Shown: positions 39,398-49,742, counted from the stretch's first letter. The stretch: 64,000 nucleotides of DNA from JADJOY01 sp046331705 [NCBI: bacterium] (GCA_046331705.1 JAXLQJ010000008.1:124001-188000); one strand, 5' to 3'. The notes: generated by a model not told the origin, from the letters alone. Numbers and translations are program-made.

Positions 39398-40183
39398 ATG
39401 ACCGGTCCCGATCCCCTCGCTGCCGCGACCGCGATCGCGCGTGGCGCCGGCGAGGTGCTGCGCGCGCATTTCGGGCAGGCGCTCACGATCGAGCACAAGG
39501 GCGAGATCGATCTCGTCACCGAGGCCGACCGCGCGTCCGAGGCGCACATCGTCTCCCGGCTGCGCACCGCGTTCCCGGACCACGCGATCCTGGCCGAGGA
39601 GGGGTCGGGCACGGCGCGCGCCGGACGGCCGCGCTGGCTCGTCGATCCGCTCGACGGCACCACCAACTTCGCGCACGGCTACCCGCTCTTCGCGGTCTCG
39701 ATCGCGCTCGAGGTCGAGGGACGGATCGAGGTCGGTGTCGTGCACGACCCCTGCCGCGACGAGACCTTCGCCGCCCGCCGCGGCGCTGGCGCGACCCTGA
39801 ACGGCGCGGCGATGCGTGTGTCCGCCATCGAGCAGCTCTCGCGCGCGCTCCTGGTGACGGGCTTCCCCTACACCATCCACGAGCGCCCCGAGCCCACCGT
39901 GGGCCTGCTACGCCGCTTCTTGATGGCGGGCCAGGGACTGCGCCGCGACGGCTCGGCAGCGCTCGACCTCTGCTACGTCGCCGCGGGCCGCTTCGACGGC
40001 TTCTGGGAGCTCGAGCTCAAGCCCTGGGACGTCGCCGCCGGCAGCCTCATCGTCGAGGAGGCGGGCGGCCGCGTCACCAATCTCGACGGCAGCCGGTTCG
40101 CGATCGACGCGGGCGCGATCCTCGCCACCAACGGGCGCTTGCACGACGCGATGCTGACGATCGCGTCCTCAACGGCTTCCTAG
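39398..40183 (+). CDS. suhB: Inositol monophosphatase family protein (SuhB-like)
   Basis: Seen: 261 residues with both family signatures. DPLDGTTNFAHG at 83-94 carries metal-binding Asp residues, and WDVAAGSLIVEEAGG starts at 210. The upstream metal-binding Glu sits in ILAEEGSG. Known: these Mg2+-dependent phosphatases hydrolyse myo-inositol 1-phosphate, and some act on related sugar or nucleotide phosphates; SuhB also binds transcription complexes in E. coli. Starts 76 bases after dnaA on the same strand. Its last 15 bases overlap the 3' end of the convergent methyltransferase. The symbol reflects the family, not a proven orthologue. Confidence 0.8.
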   Translation: MTGPDPLAAATAIARGAGEVLRAHFGQALTIEHKGEIDLVTEADRASEAHIVSRLRTAFPDHAILAEEGSGTARAGRPRWLVDPLDGTTNFAHGYPLFAVSIALEVEGRIEVGVVHDPCRDETFAARRGAGATLNGAAMRVSAIEQLSRALLVTGFPYTIHERPEPTVGLLRRFLMAGQGLRRDGSAALDLCYVAAGRFDGFWELELKPWDVAAGSLIVEEAGGRVTNLDGSRFAIDAGAILATNGRLHDAMLTIASSTAS

Positions 40184-40783
40184 CCGCGGAAGGAACCGGC
40201 CGGTGACGGCGACCCACGCCTGATAGGCGTCGCCGTGCTCTTCGCCGAGGAAGTCCTCTTCCAGACGCGCCTGGATCTGCAGCCCGTACACCGTGAGGAT
40301 CACGAGGATCAGCGAGGGATCGCAGGGCACCAGCAGGAAGAGCCCGACGCTCGCGCCCATCATGCCGGTGTAGATCGGATTGCGGATCCACCGGAACGGA
40401 CCGTGCTTCACCAGCTCGGCCACGCCGGCGCGATCGATGCCGATCTTCCAGGCTTCGCCCATCGTCCCTTGCGCCCAACCGGTGAGCCCGAGCGACGCCA
40501 GGGCGATCAAGAAGCCGAAGGTCTGCACGGTCGCGGTCGCGAGCCCGCTGAAGGGGCGCATCGCATCGAGGATCTCGGGATCCCAGAGGTAGAGCACGCC
40601 CACCACGTAGTGCCCGCCCACCAGCGGGATCAGCGAGCCGGCCAGGAATCGCTCGGTGCCGGAGCTCCGATCGCTGATGCCGATCGGCATCTTGCCGAAC
40701 CGCACCCGGTAGGTCGCGAACTTCACGACCGCGGGGAAGAGAAACAGGATCAAGAGCAAGGCGACTTCGATGCGCGCGTCCAT
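40169..40783 (-). CDS. Isoprenylcysteine carboxyl methyltransferase/PEMT-like membrane methyltransferase
   Basis: Seen: 204 residues with four or five hydrophobic helices (VALLLILFLFPAVVKF at the start, SLILVILTVYGLQIQARLEE near the end). The family motif is GPFRWIRNPIYTGMM followed by RLEEDFLGEEHGDAYQAW and GRFLP. Known: the ICMT/PEMT-like group uses S-adenosylmethionine at the membrane on small or lipid substrates; bacterial members are largely uncharacterised. It converges on the suhB-like gene with a 15-base 3' overlap. Confidence 0.75.
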   Translation of the reverse strand: MDARIEVALLLILFLFPAVVKFATYRVRFGKMPIGISDRSSGTERFLAGSLIPLVGGHYVVGVLYLWDPEILDAMRPFSGLATATVQTFGFLIALASLGLTGWAQGTMGEAWKIGIDRAGVAELVKHGPFRWIRNPIYTGMMGASVGLFLLVPCDPSLILVILTVYGLQIQARLEEDFLGEEHGDAYQAWVAVTGRFLPRLGSR

Positions 40784-40853
40784 GGAGGTTCCTCGGGGTG
40801 TGCGGTGCGACGACGACGGCGGTCCCGGCGACCGAAGCCTCGCACCCGCTCGT

Positions 40854-41480
40854 TCAGAAGAAAACGCCGAGCGACAGCGGCACCGTCAACAGGTCCTCGC
40901 CGTGCTCGGAGAAGATCCGGTCGTAGGCAACGGCGACGTCGAGCACGACGCGCGGCACGAGCACGACCTGCAACCCGGCTTGGACCGAGGCCACGAAGTC
41001 GAGCTGATCGTCCGACTCGGTGCCGGTGATGTCGGTGGTGCGAAGCAGCAACCCGGGTGAGCCCGCCAGGTACGGATGGAGCCGATCGGCGACCTCGAAC
41101 GACGCCCGCAGGCCGGCACCGAACGCGAGGTTGGTGGCGCTGGCGCTGGCGCCGCCGTCGGGGATCTCGGAGCGCTGGAAATCGACAGCGAAGCTCGCGA
41201 ACGGCTCGAGATTCGGGTGCACGTAGTAGCCGAGGAGCGTGCCGACCTGCACCTGCGACGACACGACCCCGTCGCTCAAGCGCTGAAACGAACCGCGAAG
41301 CGCGAGCTCCCACGCGTCCGGCGCGCCCGGCCCCGGGGGCGGAAGCTCCGCTGGCGTCTGCGCGTGGCCGAGACTCCCGAGCAGCAGCGATGCGCAACAC
41401 GCGACGGCGCGAGCCAGGGTCGAGAAGGCGCCCCGGGAGGCGCATCCCGAGGCGCGCGGCTTCGGCGAGCGAGCGCTCAT
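40854..41480 (-). CDS. Outer-membrane beta-barrel protein of unknown function
   Basis: Seen: from the ATG at 41480, MSARSPKPRASG then a signal peptide ending LLLGSLGHAQ. The mature part alternates hydrophobic and polar residues in beta-strand style (WELALRGSFQRLSDGVVSSQ, QVGTLLGYYVHPNLEPFASF, VLDVAVAYDRIFSEHG) and ends with Phe (LSLGVFF), the usual outer-membrane barrel terminus. About 208 residues, similar in size to OmpA/OmpX-like eight-stranded barrels. Other upstream starts are possible. Divergent from the ferredoxin gene. Confidence 0.65.
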   Translation of the reverse strand: MSARSPKPRASGCASRGAFSTLARAVACCASLLLGSLGHAQTPAELPPPGPGAPDAWELALRGSFQRLSDGVVSSQVQVGTLLGYYVHPNLEPFASFAVDFQRSEIPDGGASASATNLAFGAGLRASFEVADRLHPYLAGSPGLLLRTTDITGTESDDQLDFVASVQAGLQVVLVPRVVLDVAVAYDRIFSEHGEDLLTVPLSLGVFF

Positions 41481-41595
41481 CGCGCGCACGTAAGCCCCGA
41501 TCGACCGCCACGTCAACCCGTTCGCGCGCCTGAAACAACGTTCGCTCGACAACCTGCTAACCTCCCGCGCCTCGAACGATCCGGGGGAATCGAGC

Positions 41596-41952
41596 ATGTC
41601 CATCTTCGAGCGTCACATCTTCATCTGCGAGAACGTTCGCGAGAAGGGTCATCCACGCGGCTGCTGCGCGGAAAAGGGCGGCGAACGCGTCCGCGAGCTC
41701 TTCAAGGAGGCCCTCGAGAAGCGCGGCCTCAAGGGGCGGATGCGCGCCAACAAGGCCGGCTGCCTCGACCAGTGCGAGATCGGCCCGACGGTGGTCGTGT
41801 ATCCCGAGGGTGTCTGGTACGGCCTGGTGCGCACGGCCGAGGACGTCGACGAGATCGTCGAGCAGCATCTGATCGGCGGCCGCGTCGTGGAGCGCCTCGC
41901 GTTCTCGCGCGATGCCTCGGGCAAGCTGGTGCGCGGCCGCGGCAACCCCTGA
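41596..41952 (+). CDS. Thioredoxin-like [2Fe-2S] ferredoxin
   Basis: Seen: 118 residues beginning MSIFERHIFICENVR. Cysteines are at 11, 23, 24, 56 and 60; AGCLDQCEIGPTVVVYPEG is the family's second Cys block, followed by WYGLVRTAEDVDEIVEQHL. Known: thioredoxin-fold ferredoxins bind a [2Fe-2S] cluster with four of these Cys (C11, one of C23/C24, C56 and C60). They transfer electrons in the cytoplasm; partners are often unknown. The gene sits 49 bases upstream of argS on the same strand, a layout without an obvious metabolic link. Confidence 0.85.
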   Translation: MSIFERHIFICENVREKGHPRGCCAEKGGERVRELFKEALEKRGLKGRMRANKAGCLDQCEIGPTVVVYPEGVWYGLVRTAEDVDEIVEQHLIGGRVVERLAFSRDASGKLVRGRGNP

Positions 41953-42001
41953 TCCCACGAGGCGCGGCGCGCGCCGCGCCTCCGTCTGCACCCTCCCAAC
42001 C

Positions 42002-43756
42002 ATGAACTCGATCCCGACTCTCTTGGCCGAGCGCCTCGCGGCCGCCGTGGAAGCGGCGTTCCCAGGCGCGAGCTTCGATCGCGCGGCGCTCGTCGAGGCG
42101 GCGCAGGACACGCGCTTCGGCGATTACCAGTGCAACGCCGCCCTCAAGCTCGCGAAGAGCGTGGGGCGCCCGCCGCGCGACGTCGCCAACGCGATCGTGG
42201 GCCAGCTGCGCATCGACGATCTCTGCGAGCCGCCGTCGATCGCCGGCCCGGGGTTCGTGAATCTCACCGTGCACGCGAGCCTGATCGCCCGGACCGCGAT
42301 GGCGCTGCGCGCCGAGCCCACGCTCGGCGTGGCGCCCACCGACGCGCCCCACACCGTGGTGGTCGACTACTCGGCGCCCAACATCGCCAAGGAGATGCAC
42401 GTCGGTCATCTGCGCTCCACGATCATCGGCGATTCGCTGGTGCGGGTGCTCGAGTTCCTCGGTCATCGCGTGATCCGCCAGAACCACGTCGGCGACTGGG
42501 GCACCCAGTTCGGGATGCTCATCGAGCACCTGATCGACAGCGGCGCCGCGGACGCCGCCGAGCTCGGCGTCAAGGATCTCGACGCCTTCTACCAGGCCGC
42601 CAAACGCCAGTTCGACGCCTCCGACGACTTCAAGCAGCGCGCCCGCGCCCGGGTGGTGTCGCTGCAAGGCGGCGACGAGCGCTCGCTCGCGCTCTGGCGA
42701 CGTTTGGTCGAGGAGTCGGAGCGCCATTTCCGCGCGGTGTATGCCTACCTCGGCGTGCGCCTCACCGACGGCGACATCCGCCCCGAGAGCTTCTTCAATC
42801 CGCGCCTCGCGGAAGTCGTGGGCGACCTGCAAGCGCTCGGGCTCGCGCGCGAGAGCGAGGGCGCCACGTGCGTCTTCCCGGACGGCTTCCGGCGCAAGGA
42901 CGGCGAGCCGCTGCCCATGATCGTGCGCAAGGCCGACGGCGGCTATCTCTACGCCACCACCGACCTCGCGGCGCTGCGCTTCCGGGTGAGCGAGCTTCGC
43001 GCCGACCGGATCGCGTACGTCGTGGGCGAGCCGCAGGCGCAGCACTTCGCGATGCTGTTCGCGGTGGCTCGCACCGCCGGCTGGCTGCCGAGCCACGTGC
43101 GGGCCGAGCACGTCGGCTTCGGATCGGTGCTCGGCCCCGACCGCAAGCCCTTCAAGACCCGTGCGGGCGGCACCGTGAAGCTCGTCGACCTGCTCACCGA
43201 GGCCGTCGAGCGCGGGCGGGCTGCGCTCGTCGAGCGGCCCGGCGGGCGCGATCTGAGCGACATCGGCGAGGCGGAGAAGCTCGCGATCGCCCAGACCCTC
43301 GGCATCGGAGCGGTCAAGTACGCCGACCTCTCCACCGATCGCACCAAGGACTACGTCTTCGACTGGGATCGGATGCTGGCGCTCAACGGCAACACCGCGC
43401 CCTACCTCATCAACGCCTACGTGCGGATCCGCTCGATCCTGCGCAAGGCGGTAAGCGTGCCGAGCGCCGAGACGCCGATCGTGCTCGGCGCGCCGGCGGA
43501 GCGCGATCTGGCGCTCGCGCTCACGCGCTTTCCGGAGGTGGTGAACGCCGTCGCCGAGAAGTTGCTCCCGCACGTGCTCTGCACCTATCTCTACGAGCTG
43601 GCGTCGCGCTACCACAAATTCTACGAGACCTGCCCCGTGCTCGCCGCCGACGACCCCGACACCCGCGCGAGCCGGCTCGCGCTCTGCGACGTGGTGGCGA
43701 GGGTGCTGCGTCAAGGGCTCGAGCTGCTCGGGATCGGCACCGTCGAGCAGATGTGA
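42002..43756 (+). CDS. argS: Arginine--tRNA ligase
   Basis: Seen: from the ATG at 42002 (MNSIPTLLAERLAAAVEAAF), 584 residues. The N-terminal Add-1 domain contains GDYQCNAALKLAKSVGRPP. The class I HIGH motif is present as NIAKEMHVGHLRSTIIGDS. The ArgS-specific region LNGNTAPYLINAYVRIRSIL lies in the helical domain; the KMSK loop is replaced by FKTRAGGTVKLVDLL as in many ArgS. The C-terminal DALR-like domain ends LLGIGTVEQM. An earlier in-frame start at 41912 overlaps the ferredoxin gene and adds 30 residues without homology features, so I prefer 42002. Confidence 0.93.
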   Translation: MNSIPTLLAERLAAAVEAAFPGASFDRAALVEAAQDTRFGDYQCNAALKLAKSVGRPPRDVANAIVGQLRIDDLCEPPSIAGPGFVNLTVHASLIARTAMALRAEPTLGVAPTDAPHTVVVDYSAPNIAKEMHVGHLRSTIIGDSLVRVLEFLGHRVIRQNHVGDWGTQFGMLIEHLIDSGAADAAELGVKDLDAFYQAAKRQFDASDDFKQRARARVVSLQGGDERSLALWRRLVEESERHFRAVYAYLGVRLTDGDIRPESFFNPRLAEVVGDLQALGLARESEGATCVFPDGFRRKDGEPLPMIVRKADGGYLYATTDLAALRFRVSELRADRIAYVVGEPQAQHFAMLFAVARTAGWLPSHVRAEHVGFGSVLGPDRKPFKTRAGGTVKLVDLLTEAVERGRAALVERPGGRDLSDIGEAEKLAIAQTLGIGAVKYADLSTDRTKDYVFDWDRMLALNGNTAPYLINAYVRIRSILRKAVSVPSAETPIVLGAPAERDLALALTRFPEVVNAVAEKLLPHVLCTYLYELASRYHKFYETCPVLAADDPDTRASRLALCDVVARVLRQGLELLGIGTVEQM

Positions 43757-43810
43757 GCCCACCCGTCTCGCGCGATCCCGCAAGCCTTTCGTCCTCGCAG
43801 GTGGTCTCCG

Positions 43811-44512
43811 ATGGCTGATCGCGGCACACGGCTCGTGGTCTTCGATCTCGACGGCACGCTGGTCGATTCCCGCCACGACATCGCCGTGGCGGCCAACGGC
43901 ACGCTCGCGGCGCTCGGTCTCGCGCGCTTGCCCGAGCCCACCGTCGTCGGCTTCATCGGTGGCGGCGTGCGCAACCTGGCGTTGCGCTGCCTCGCGGCGG
44001 CGTCCGATCCCGAGCGCCCGCGCTTCGAGCCGGAGGCGTTCGTCGAGCGCTTCATGCCGATCTACGCCGAGCACCTCCTCGACTTCACGCGGCCCTACCC
44101 CGGCGTGCTCGAGACGCTCGGTGCGCTGCGCGCGGCGGGGCTCGTCACGGCGGTGGTCACCAACAAGCCCAGCGCGCCGGCGCGCGCCATCATCGACGGC
44201 CTGGGGCTCGGACCGTTCGCGATGGTGGTGGGCGGCGACTCCACCCCGGTGCGCAAGCCCGATCCCGAGCCGCTCCTCGGAGTGTTGCGCCACGTCGGCG
44301 CCACGAGCGAGGAGGCGCTCTACGTGGGCGACATGGCGATCGACGTCGAGACCGCGGCAGCGGCGCGCACGCGCTTCGTGGGAGTCACCTGGGGAATCGG
44401 CGCACGCGCCGACCTGGAAGCCGCGGGCGCCACCACGTTCGTCGAGCGCATGACCGATCTGCTCGACCACGTCGGCCTCGACGATCGCCTTCCCCGCGCG
44501 TCGCATCCGTGA
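43811..44512 (+). CDS. gph: HAD-family phosphatase, phosphoglycolate phosphatase-like
   Basis: Seen: 233 residues with all HAD motifs. FDLDGTLVDS holds the nucleophile Asp near residue 12, VVTNKPSAPA is motif II, RKPDPEPL is motif III, and YVGDMAIDVETAAAA is motif IV. A helical cap lies between 20 and 90. Known: Gph-type enzymes dephosphorylate 2-phosphoglycolate formed in DNA repair or photorespiration, but related members act on other sugar phosphates. It is separated from argS by 54 bases and overlaps the next gene by four bases (GTGA). The symbol is tentative. Confidence 0.8.
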   Translation: MADRGTRLVVFDLDGTLVDSRHDIAVAANGTLAALGLARLPEPTVVGFIGGGVRNLALRCLAAASDPERPRFEPEAFVERFMPIYAEHLLDFTRPYPGVLETLGALRAAGLVTAVVTNKPSAPARAIIDGLGLGPFAMVVGGDSTPVRKPDPEPLLGVLRHVGATSEEALYVGDMAIDVETAAAARTRFVGVTWGIGARADLEAAGATTFVERMTDLLDHVGLDDRLPRASHP

Positions 44513-45285
44513 TCGAGCGCGTCGAGTTCCGGAACGCGCGCGGCGAGCGCCTCGGCGGCGATCTGCACCTGCCGCCCGAGGGCCTGGTGCGCGGCATCGC
44601 GGTGGTGCTCTGCCACGGCATGGAGTCGAGCCGCTCGGGGCTCAAGCACGTGCGCCTCGCTGGCGAGCTCGCCGCGCGTGGTTTTCCCGCGCTGCGCTTC
44701 GACTTCGCGGGTTGCGGAGCGTCCGAGGGCCGCTTCGAGGACATGACCTACACCCGCGAGGTCGAGGACCTCGACGCGGCCGTGAGCTTCCTCGCGAACC
44801 GCGGGGTGGATCGACTGGCGCTCTTCGGCTCGAGCATGGGAGGCGCGGTGGCCTTCCTGTTCGCAGGCTCGGATCGTCCCGCGGCGGCGCGCGTGGTGGC
44901 GGTCGCGACCCTCGCCGCGGTTGCGCGCCCAGACCGCGTGCCGAGCCCGATGCTCTCGCAAGCGACCTACGATCGTTGGCGGCACGACGGCCATCTGCCG
45001 CTCAGCGAAGGCCGTCGCGTCCGCTTCACGCTGATGGAGGACGCGCAGCGCATCGACATCCCCGCCGCCGCGGCTCGGGTGCGCGCGCCGGTCCTGATCA
45101 TCCACGGCTCCGCCGACGAGGTGGTGCCCGTGGGCGACGGCCGCGAGCTCTTCGCGTCCATCGGGCACCCGCGCCGCGAGCTCGACGTGGTGGAGGGAGC
45201 CGATCACCGCTTCAGCGATCCGCGCCACCTCGATGGAGCAGTGCTCAAGCTCGTGCGCTGGCTCGCGGCTTCGTTCGGTCCCTGA
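44509..45285 (+). CDS. Alpha/beta hydrolase (serine hydrolase)
   Basis: Seen: the GTG at 44509 overlaps the stop of the phosphatase gene (GTGA), so translation is coupled. 258 residues. The nucleophile elbow is LFGSSMGGAVAF (G-x-S-x-G, Ser near 107); the acid is in IIHGSADEVVP; the His is in EGADHRFSDP. An oxyanion region VVLCHGMESSRSG precedes it. Known: the family hydrolyses esters or peptides; no specific substrate can be given. The protein is cytoplasmic by its lack of a signal peptide. Confidence 0.8.
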   Translation: MIERVEFRNARGERLGGDLHLPPEGLVRGIAVVLCHGMESSRSGLKHVRLAGELAARGFPALRFDFAGCGASEGRFEDMTYTREVEDLDAAVSFLANRGVDRLALFGSSMGGAVAFLFAGSDRPAAARVVAVATLAAVARPDRVPSPMLSQATYDRWRHDGHLPLSEGRRVRFTLMEDAQRIDIPAAAARVRAPVLIIHGSADEVVPVGDGRELFASIGHPRRELDVVEGADHRFSDPRHLDGAVLKLVRWLAASFGP

Positions 45286-45344
45286 GCGCCCCGTCACCGC
45301 ACCGCGCGTGCGCCCGTCGCGGCCGCCTCACCGCAACCGGACGC

Positions 45345-46532
45345 TCACTTCTTCGCAGCCAGCTCGCGCGCCTTGGGAATCAGCTTGCGCCACGTGTCCA
45401 TGTCGAGGGCACCCATGATCCCGCGCCCGTTGACGAAGATCGCCGGCGTCGAGTCGATGCGCAGCTCGGCGATGCCTTCGCGCACCTCGCGGCGCACCTG
45501 CTCCATCGTGGCGGGGTCCGCCACGCACGCGTCCAGCGCGGCGCGGTCGAGCCCGATCCGACTCGTGAGATCGGCGACCTTCGCCACCACGTTCTTGTCG
45601 TCGATCTCGGCCTGATCGAGGAAGAGCCAGTCGTGCATCTCCCAGTAGTGCCCCTGCTTGCCCGCGCAGAGCGCCGCGGCGGCGGCCTGACAGGCGCCTG
45701 GATGCGGGTTCGCCCACGGGTTGCAGGCGCTGTCGAGAGGCACGTGCTTGAGCACCAGGCGCACCTCGCCGGGGAACTCGCGAACGACGCGCTCCAGCAC
45801 CTGCGCCGCCTTCTTGCAGTGCGGGCAGAGGAAATCGAAGTAGTCGACGATGACGATCGGCGCGTCGGCCGCGCCGCGGCTGGGCTCGTCGCCGCGTAGG
45901 ACGATCGGCGCCGGCTCGAGCGCGGCCCATTCCGAGACCAGCGTCGCGCGCCGCTGATCGCGGATCACCGTGGCCGTCGCCACCGCCCCGACGAGCACCA
46001 CCGCCGCCGCCACGAGCGACGCGAAGAGCCAGCGCTTGGAGCGGATCGCGGCCCAATCGTTGCGCACGATCGCGAGCTGGTCGGCGATCGGGATGCCGGC
46101 GCCCACCGCGGCCGTCACCAGCAAGCCGACGTTGACCGCGTAGAGCCCGATGCAGAAGAGACACCAGTGTCGGATCACGAAGTGCGACACGCCGGCCAAG
46201 AACACCGAGTACGCCACCGAGCCGGTCGCGAACACCGTCAGGTGCGAGAGCAGCGACGGCACCAGGCTCGGTCGCGCCGCGAGCGAGAACGCGCTGAGGC
46301 CGAGGATCGCCAGATAGAAGGCGGCGCCGAGCGCCGAGATCGGGATCCCCACCAGCTCCGCGTACTCGCTGGTGTTCACGACGTCGCAGTTGAGCTTCAG
46401 GTTGAGCGAGCACACGCTGCGCCCGCCGTGCGCCGCCGCGAAGTGCCGGAAGGTCAGGTAGGAGGCGAGCCCCAGCCCGATCACCGCCAGCACGAACGCG
46501 GCGCGAAGCGCGACACGGCTGCGCGGCGTCAT
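45345..46532 (-). CDS. Vitamin K epoxide reductase-DsbA-like thioredoxin fusion
   Basis: Seen: from the ATG at 46532, 395 residues. The N-terminal VKOR domain has four helices, with Cys in [18 protein letters not shown] and the active-site HWCLFCIG. A linker then leads to a second helix ([20 protein letters not shown]) and a DsbA-like thioredoxin domain: [20 protein letters not shown] (active site CPHC), then [20 protein letters not shown] (cis-Pro TPA). Known: VKOR re-oxidises DsbA-like proteins; the fusion joins both halves of a periplasmic disulfide-forming pathway. The start overlaps the asnS stop by four bases (ATGA). Confidence 0.88.
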   Translation of the reverse strand: MTPRSRVALRAAFVLAVIGLGLASYLTFRHFAAAHGGRSVCSLNLKLNCDVVNTSEYAELVGIPISALGAAFYLAILGLSAFSLAARPSLVPSLLSHLTVFATGSVAYSVFLAGVSHFVIRHWCLFCIGLYAVNVGLLVTAAVGAGIPIADQLAIVRNDWAAIRSKRWLFASLVAAAVVLVGAVATATVIRDQRRATLVSEWAALEPAPIVLRGDEPSRGAADAPIVIVDYFDFLCPHCKKAAQVLERVVREFPGEVRLVLKHVPLDSACNPWANPHPGACQAAAAALCAGKQGHYWEMHDWLFLDQAEIDDKNVVAKVADLTSRIGLDRAALDACVADPATMEQVRREVREGIAELRIDSTPAIFVNGRGIMGALDMDTWRKLIPKARELAAKK

Positions 46533-47827
46533 GGGTACATGCGGTCGAGGAGCCGCGGGAACGGGATGGTCTCGCGCACGTGCGGCACGCCGGTGATCCA
46601 CGCCACCGTGCGCTCGACGCCCAGGCCGAAGCCGGCGTGGGGCACGCTGCCGTAGCGGCGCAGGTCGAGAAACCACTTGAAGGTCTCGACCGGCAGGCCG
46701 TGCTCGCGGATGCGCTCCTCGAGGGCCTCGAGGCTCTCCTCGCGACAGCCGCCACCCACGATCTCGCCGTAGCCCTCCGGCGCGATCATGTCCACGCACA
46801 GCGCCACCTCCGGCCGCGCCGGGTCGCGCTTCATGTAGAAGGCCTTCACCTGGGCGGGGTAGCGGTGCACGAGCACCGGCTTGTCGAAGGCCTGGCTCAG
46901 CAGCGTCTCCTCGTCGGCGCCGAAATCGTCACCCCACGGGATCTGGCCGCCAGCGCCGCGGATGACCTCGAGCGCCTCGTCGTAGCTGATCCGCGGAAAC
47001 GGCGCCCGCACGTTCTCGAGCTTGGTGACGTCACGCTCGAGCACCGCCAGGTCGGCGCGACAGCGGTCCAGCACGCGCTGGACCACGTGCGCGACCATGC
47101 CTTCCGCCAGCGCCATGTCGCCGTTCAGGTCGAGGAACGCGGCCTCCGGCTCGACCATCCAGAACTCCATCAGGTGGCGGCGCGTCTTCGATTTCTCCGC
47201 CCGAAACGTGGGGCCGAAGCAGTAGACCTTGCCGAACGCCATCGCCGCCGCCTCGTTGTAGAGCTGGCCGCTCTGCGACAGATACGCCTTCCGCTCGAAG
47301 TACTGAAGCTCGAAGAGCGTGGTGGTTCCTTCGCAGGCGTTGGGCGTGAGGATCGGCGCGTCCATGGGCAGATAGCCCTCGCCGTCCAGGTACTCGCGGA
47401 TGCCGCGCATCACCTCGGCGCGGACGCGCAGCATCGCGTGCTGTCGCCGCGAGCGCAGCCACAGGTGGCGCTCGTCCATCAGGAAGCCGACGCCGTGCTC
47501 CTTCGGGCTGATCGGGTAATCGGCAGACGCACCGATCAGCTCGAGATCCTTGAGGCCGAGCTCGAATCCTCCCGGCGAACGTGGATCGGCGCGCACGCTG
47601 CCGGTCACGCACACCGAGGCCTCGAGCGACACGCCGTCGAACCGCGCGAACACCTCGGGGCTGACGTCCGCCTTGCCCATCACGCATTGCAGATAGCCGG
47701 TGCCGTCGCGCAGCTCGAGGAAGCGAATCTTGCCGCTCGAGCGATGGTGGACGACCCATCCGCGCACCACCACGTCGCGTCCGACGTGGCCAGCGATGTC
47801 GGCGATTCGTATCGCGGTTGCGGTCAC
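46529..47827 (-). CDS. asnS: Asparagine--tRNA ligase
   Basis: Seen: the GTG at 47827 is preceded by GGGGAGA, giving [20 protein letters not shown] and 432 residues. The OB-fold reads [20 protein letters not shown]. Class II motifs follow: motif 2 with [20 protein letters not shown], and motif 3 with [30 protein letters not shown] and [10 protein letters not shown] are typical of AsnS rather than AspS. The longer reading to 48145 has no family features upstream of the GTG. Divergent from the SpoIID-domain gene, with about 200 bases between. Confidence 0.92.
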   Translation of the reverse strand: MTATAIRIADIAGHVGRDVVVRGWVVHHRSSGKIRFLELRDGTGYLQCVMGKADVSPEVFARFDGVSLEASVCVTGSVRADPRSPGGFELGLKDLELIGASADYPISPKEHGVGFLMDERHLWLRSRRQHAMLRVRAEVMRGIREYLDGEGYLPMDAPILTPNACEGTTTLFELQYFERKAYLSQSGQLYNEAAAMAFGKVYCFGPTFRAEKSKTRRHLMEFWMVEPEAAFLDLNGDMALAEGMVAHVVQRVLDRCRADLAVLERDVTKLENVRAPFPRISYDEALEVIRGAGGQIPWGDDFGADEETLLSQAFDKPVLVHRYPAQVKAFYMKRDPARPEVALCVDMIAPEGYGEIVGGGCREESLEALEERIREHGLPVETFKWFLDLRRYGSVPHAGFGLGVERTVAWITGVPHVRETIPFPRLLDRMYP

Positions 47828-48026
47828 GGTCTCCCCCGAGCGACGCGCGAACGGGCGCCCGCGCTGCGCGCGATAACGTAGCGACGCGTTCCCGCCGGTG
47901 CAACGCTCACTCACCGATCGGCGCGCGGTGCCGCCGCCGATCGCGAGCGGGCCGTGCGCGCGCGGTTCGCGCGAGCCCCCGCGCGGTGGCGCCGTCGCAT
48001 TGCCCGACTCGGCGCGATCGCTCAGA

Positions 48027-49742
48027 ATGCGCCGGCGTCTCTCGCCGCCGATGCGCCCCGTCACCCCTCCCGCACTCGCCCGCGCGCGACGCGCGTCGTT
48101 CGGCGCGCTCTCGTGCGCCGCGCTGGCGCTGCTCGCGAGCTGCACGCCCGACTTCGTCGAGACGCGCGTCCCGGGTCGCCCACGTCACGTCGTCGAGGCC
48201 GAGCTGGCAGCGCCCTCGTCCTACGCGGGATCGCAAACCACGCTGAAGGTGGGGCTCGGCGAGGCCAACGATTGGGAGCTGAGCTGTCCGGGCTCCCTCT
48301 CGGTTCATCTCGAGGACGAGCGCGCGCGCAAGATCTCGCTGCGCGAAGGCGTGGCACTGCGAGCCTCGCTCACCGATCCCAAGCCGGGCGTCGGCGGCGT
48401 CTGCCCCGTCCTCGAGATCACGGCCAACGTCGACGAGATCCGTCCCGAGAGCGTTGCCGCTGCGTTCGCGCAGGAGAGCGAGCTTCCCCGCGTCGAGGTG
48501 CGTGGAATCCGCGTCAAGGACGATCTCACGGGGCCCGACGCCTTCATCGACCACCGCCAGGCCCGGCTGGTGCTCGGCCCGTGCCGGCCGCCCGAGGAGG
48601 TCGAGCGGATCTGCCGGCGGCTGATCGAGAGCCACCAGGTTGCGTGCGCCGCGGAAGCCGGCATCCAGTCGGCACCTTCCGGAACGCTCACGCTCACCAC
48701 CTCGCACGGCGTCGAGATCGCGACCTGGCCGGGTCCTGCACGCGTCCGCTGCGACGGCTCGGACAGCGTCTACCTGCACCGCGGCGATTGGCACGAGGTG
48801 CGGCGCTACCGCGACTCCGTGGTGCTGACCGCAGGCGCGAACGGCCAAGTCCTGGCGATCAACGAGATCGGCATCGAGAGCTACCTCAAGGGCGTGGTAC
48901 CCGCGCAGATCCCCGCCGACGCGCCCGACCAGGCGCTCGAGGCGCAAGCGTTGATCGCTCGCACCCAAGCGTTCGCGGGCCTCACGCGCCGACGGCACAG
49001 CAATGACCCGTACGACGTCTGCGACGACGTCCACTGCCAGCGCTACCGCGGCCTCGGGGAAGCCAGCGCGACCAGCGACGCCGCGGTGGACGCCACCCGC
49101 GGGCTCGTGCTGCTTCACGACGGCGAGCTGGTGGACGCGGCCTACCACGCCGACTGCGGCGGAATCCTGGAAGCGAACGACACGATCTGGCCCAAGCAGC
49201 GTCCGGACCCGGTGCTACGAGCGCGCGCCGACCTCGAGGCGACGGCCACGACGCTGCCCGACTTCAGCGCCGAGGCGACTCTCTGGAGTTATCTGCTCAC
49301 CCCTCCCGAGACCTTCTGCTCGCGCGGCGCGCAGCCCGGCCAGCACCGCTGGACGCGCTCCTTCAGCGCCGACGAGCTGGCGCGGCTCGCGAGCGGTGGA
49401 ACCAACCTCGGCAAGATCAAGGCGCTGCGCGTCGACGCACGCGGCGCGTCGGGACGCGCCACCGTCGTCACGATCGAGGGCACCGCCGGCAGCCGGCGGA
49501 TCGAGGGCGAGCAGGCGATCCGCAAGGCGCTCGGCGACCTGCCCTCTTCCGCATTCGCCGTCCAGGCCATCGCCATGGCCGGAACCGAGCCAGCCGTCTT
49601 CACCTTGGTCGGCGCCGGCGCCGGCCACGGCGTGGGCCTCTGCCAAGCCGGTGCCATCGGCATGGCTCGCACGAAAGCGAGCATGACGGACATCCTCGCT
49701 CACTACTATCCCGGCGCTCACGCCTACCGCATCACTCCCTGA
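48027..49742 (+). CDS. SpoIID/LytB-domain lipoprotein
   Basis: Seen: a start at 48027 (MRRRLSPP) or 48051 (MRPVTPPA). A lipobox appears in [12 protein letters not shown], so the protein is probably lipid-anchored. An N-terminal domain of about 230 residues is unrecognised. The SpoIID domain follows: [62 protein letters not shown] and [20 protein letters not shown]. Known: SpoIID is a lytic transglycosylase that cuts peptidoglycan stripped of peptides. Many non-sporulating bacteria have LytB-like homologues with related wall roles. Length is about 571 residues. Confidence 0.78.
   Translation: MRRRLSPPMRPVTPPALARARRASFGALSCAALALLASCTPDFVETRVPGRPRHVVEAELAAPSSYAGSQTTLKVGLGEANDWELSCPGSLSVHLEDERARKISLREGVALRASLTDPKPGVGGVCPVLEITANVDEIRPESVAAAFAQESELPRVEVRGIRVKDDLTGPDAFIDHRQARLVLGPCRPPEEVERICRRLIESHQVACAAEAGIQSAPSGTLTLTTSHGVEIATWPGPARVRCDGSDSVYLHRGDWHEVRRYRDSVVLTAGANGQVLAINEIGIESYLKGVVPAQIPADAPDQALEAQALIARTQAFAGLTRRRHSNDPYDVCDDVHCQRYRGLGEASATSDAAVDATRGLVLLHDGELVDAAYHADCGGILEANDTIWPKQRPDPVLRARADLEATATTLPDFSAEATLWSYLLTPPETFCSRGAQPGQHRWTRSFSADELARLASGGTNLGKIKALRVDARGASGRATVVTIEGTAGSRRIEGEQAIRKALGDLPSSAFAVQAIAMAGTEPAVFTLVGAGAGHGVGLCQAGAIGMARTKASMTDILAHYYPGAHAYRITP

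Noticed and set aside
41729-44506. 925-residue minus-strand open frame across argS and gph
   Set aside because: Lies entirely antisense to well-supported genes; long only because high GC removes stops.
47828-48145. Upstream extension of asnS to the ATG at 48145
   Set aside because: The added 106 residues have no family features and overlap the divergent SpoIID gene; the GTG at 47827 has a ribosome site.
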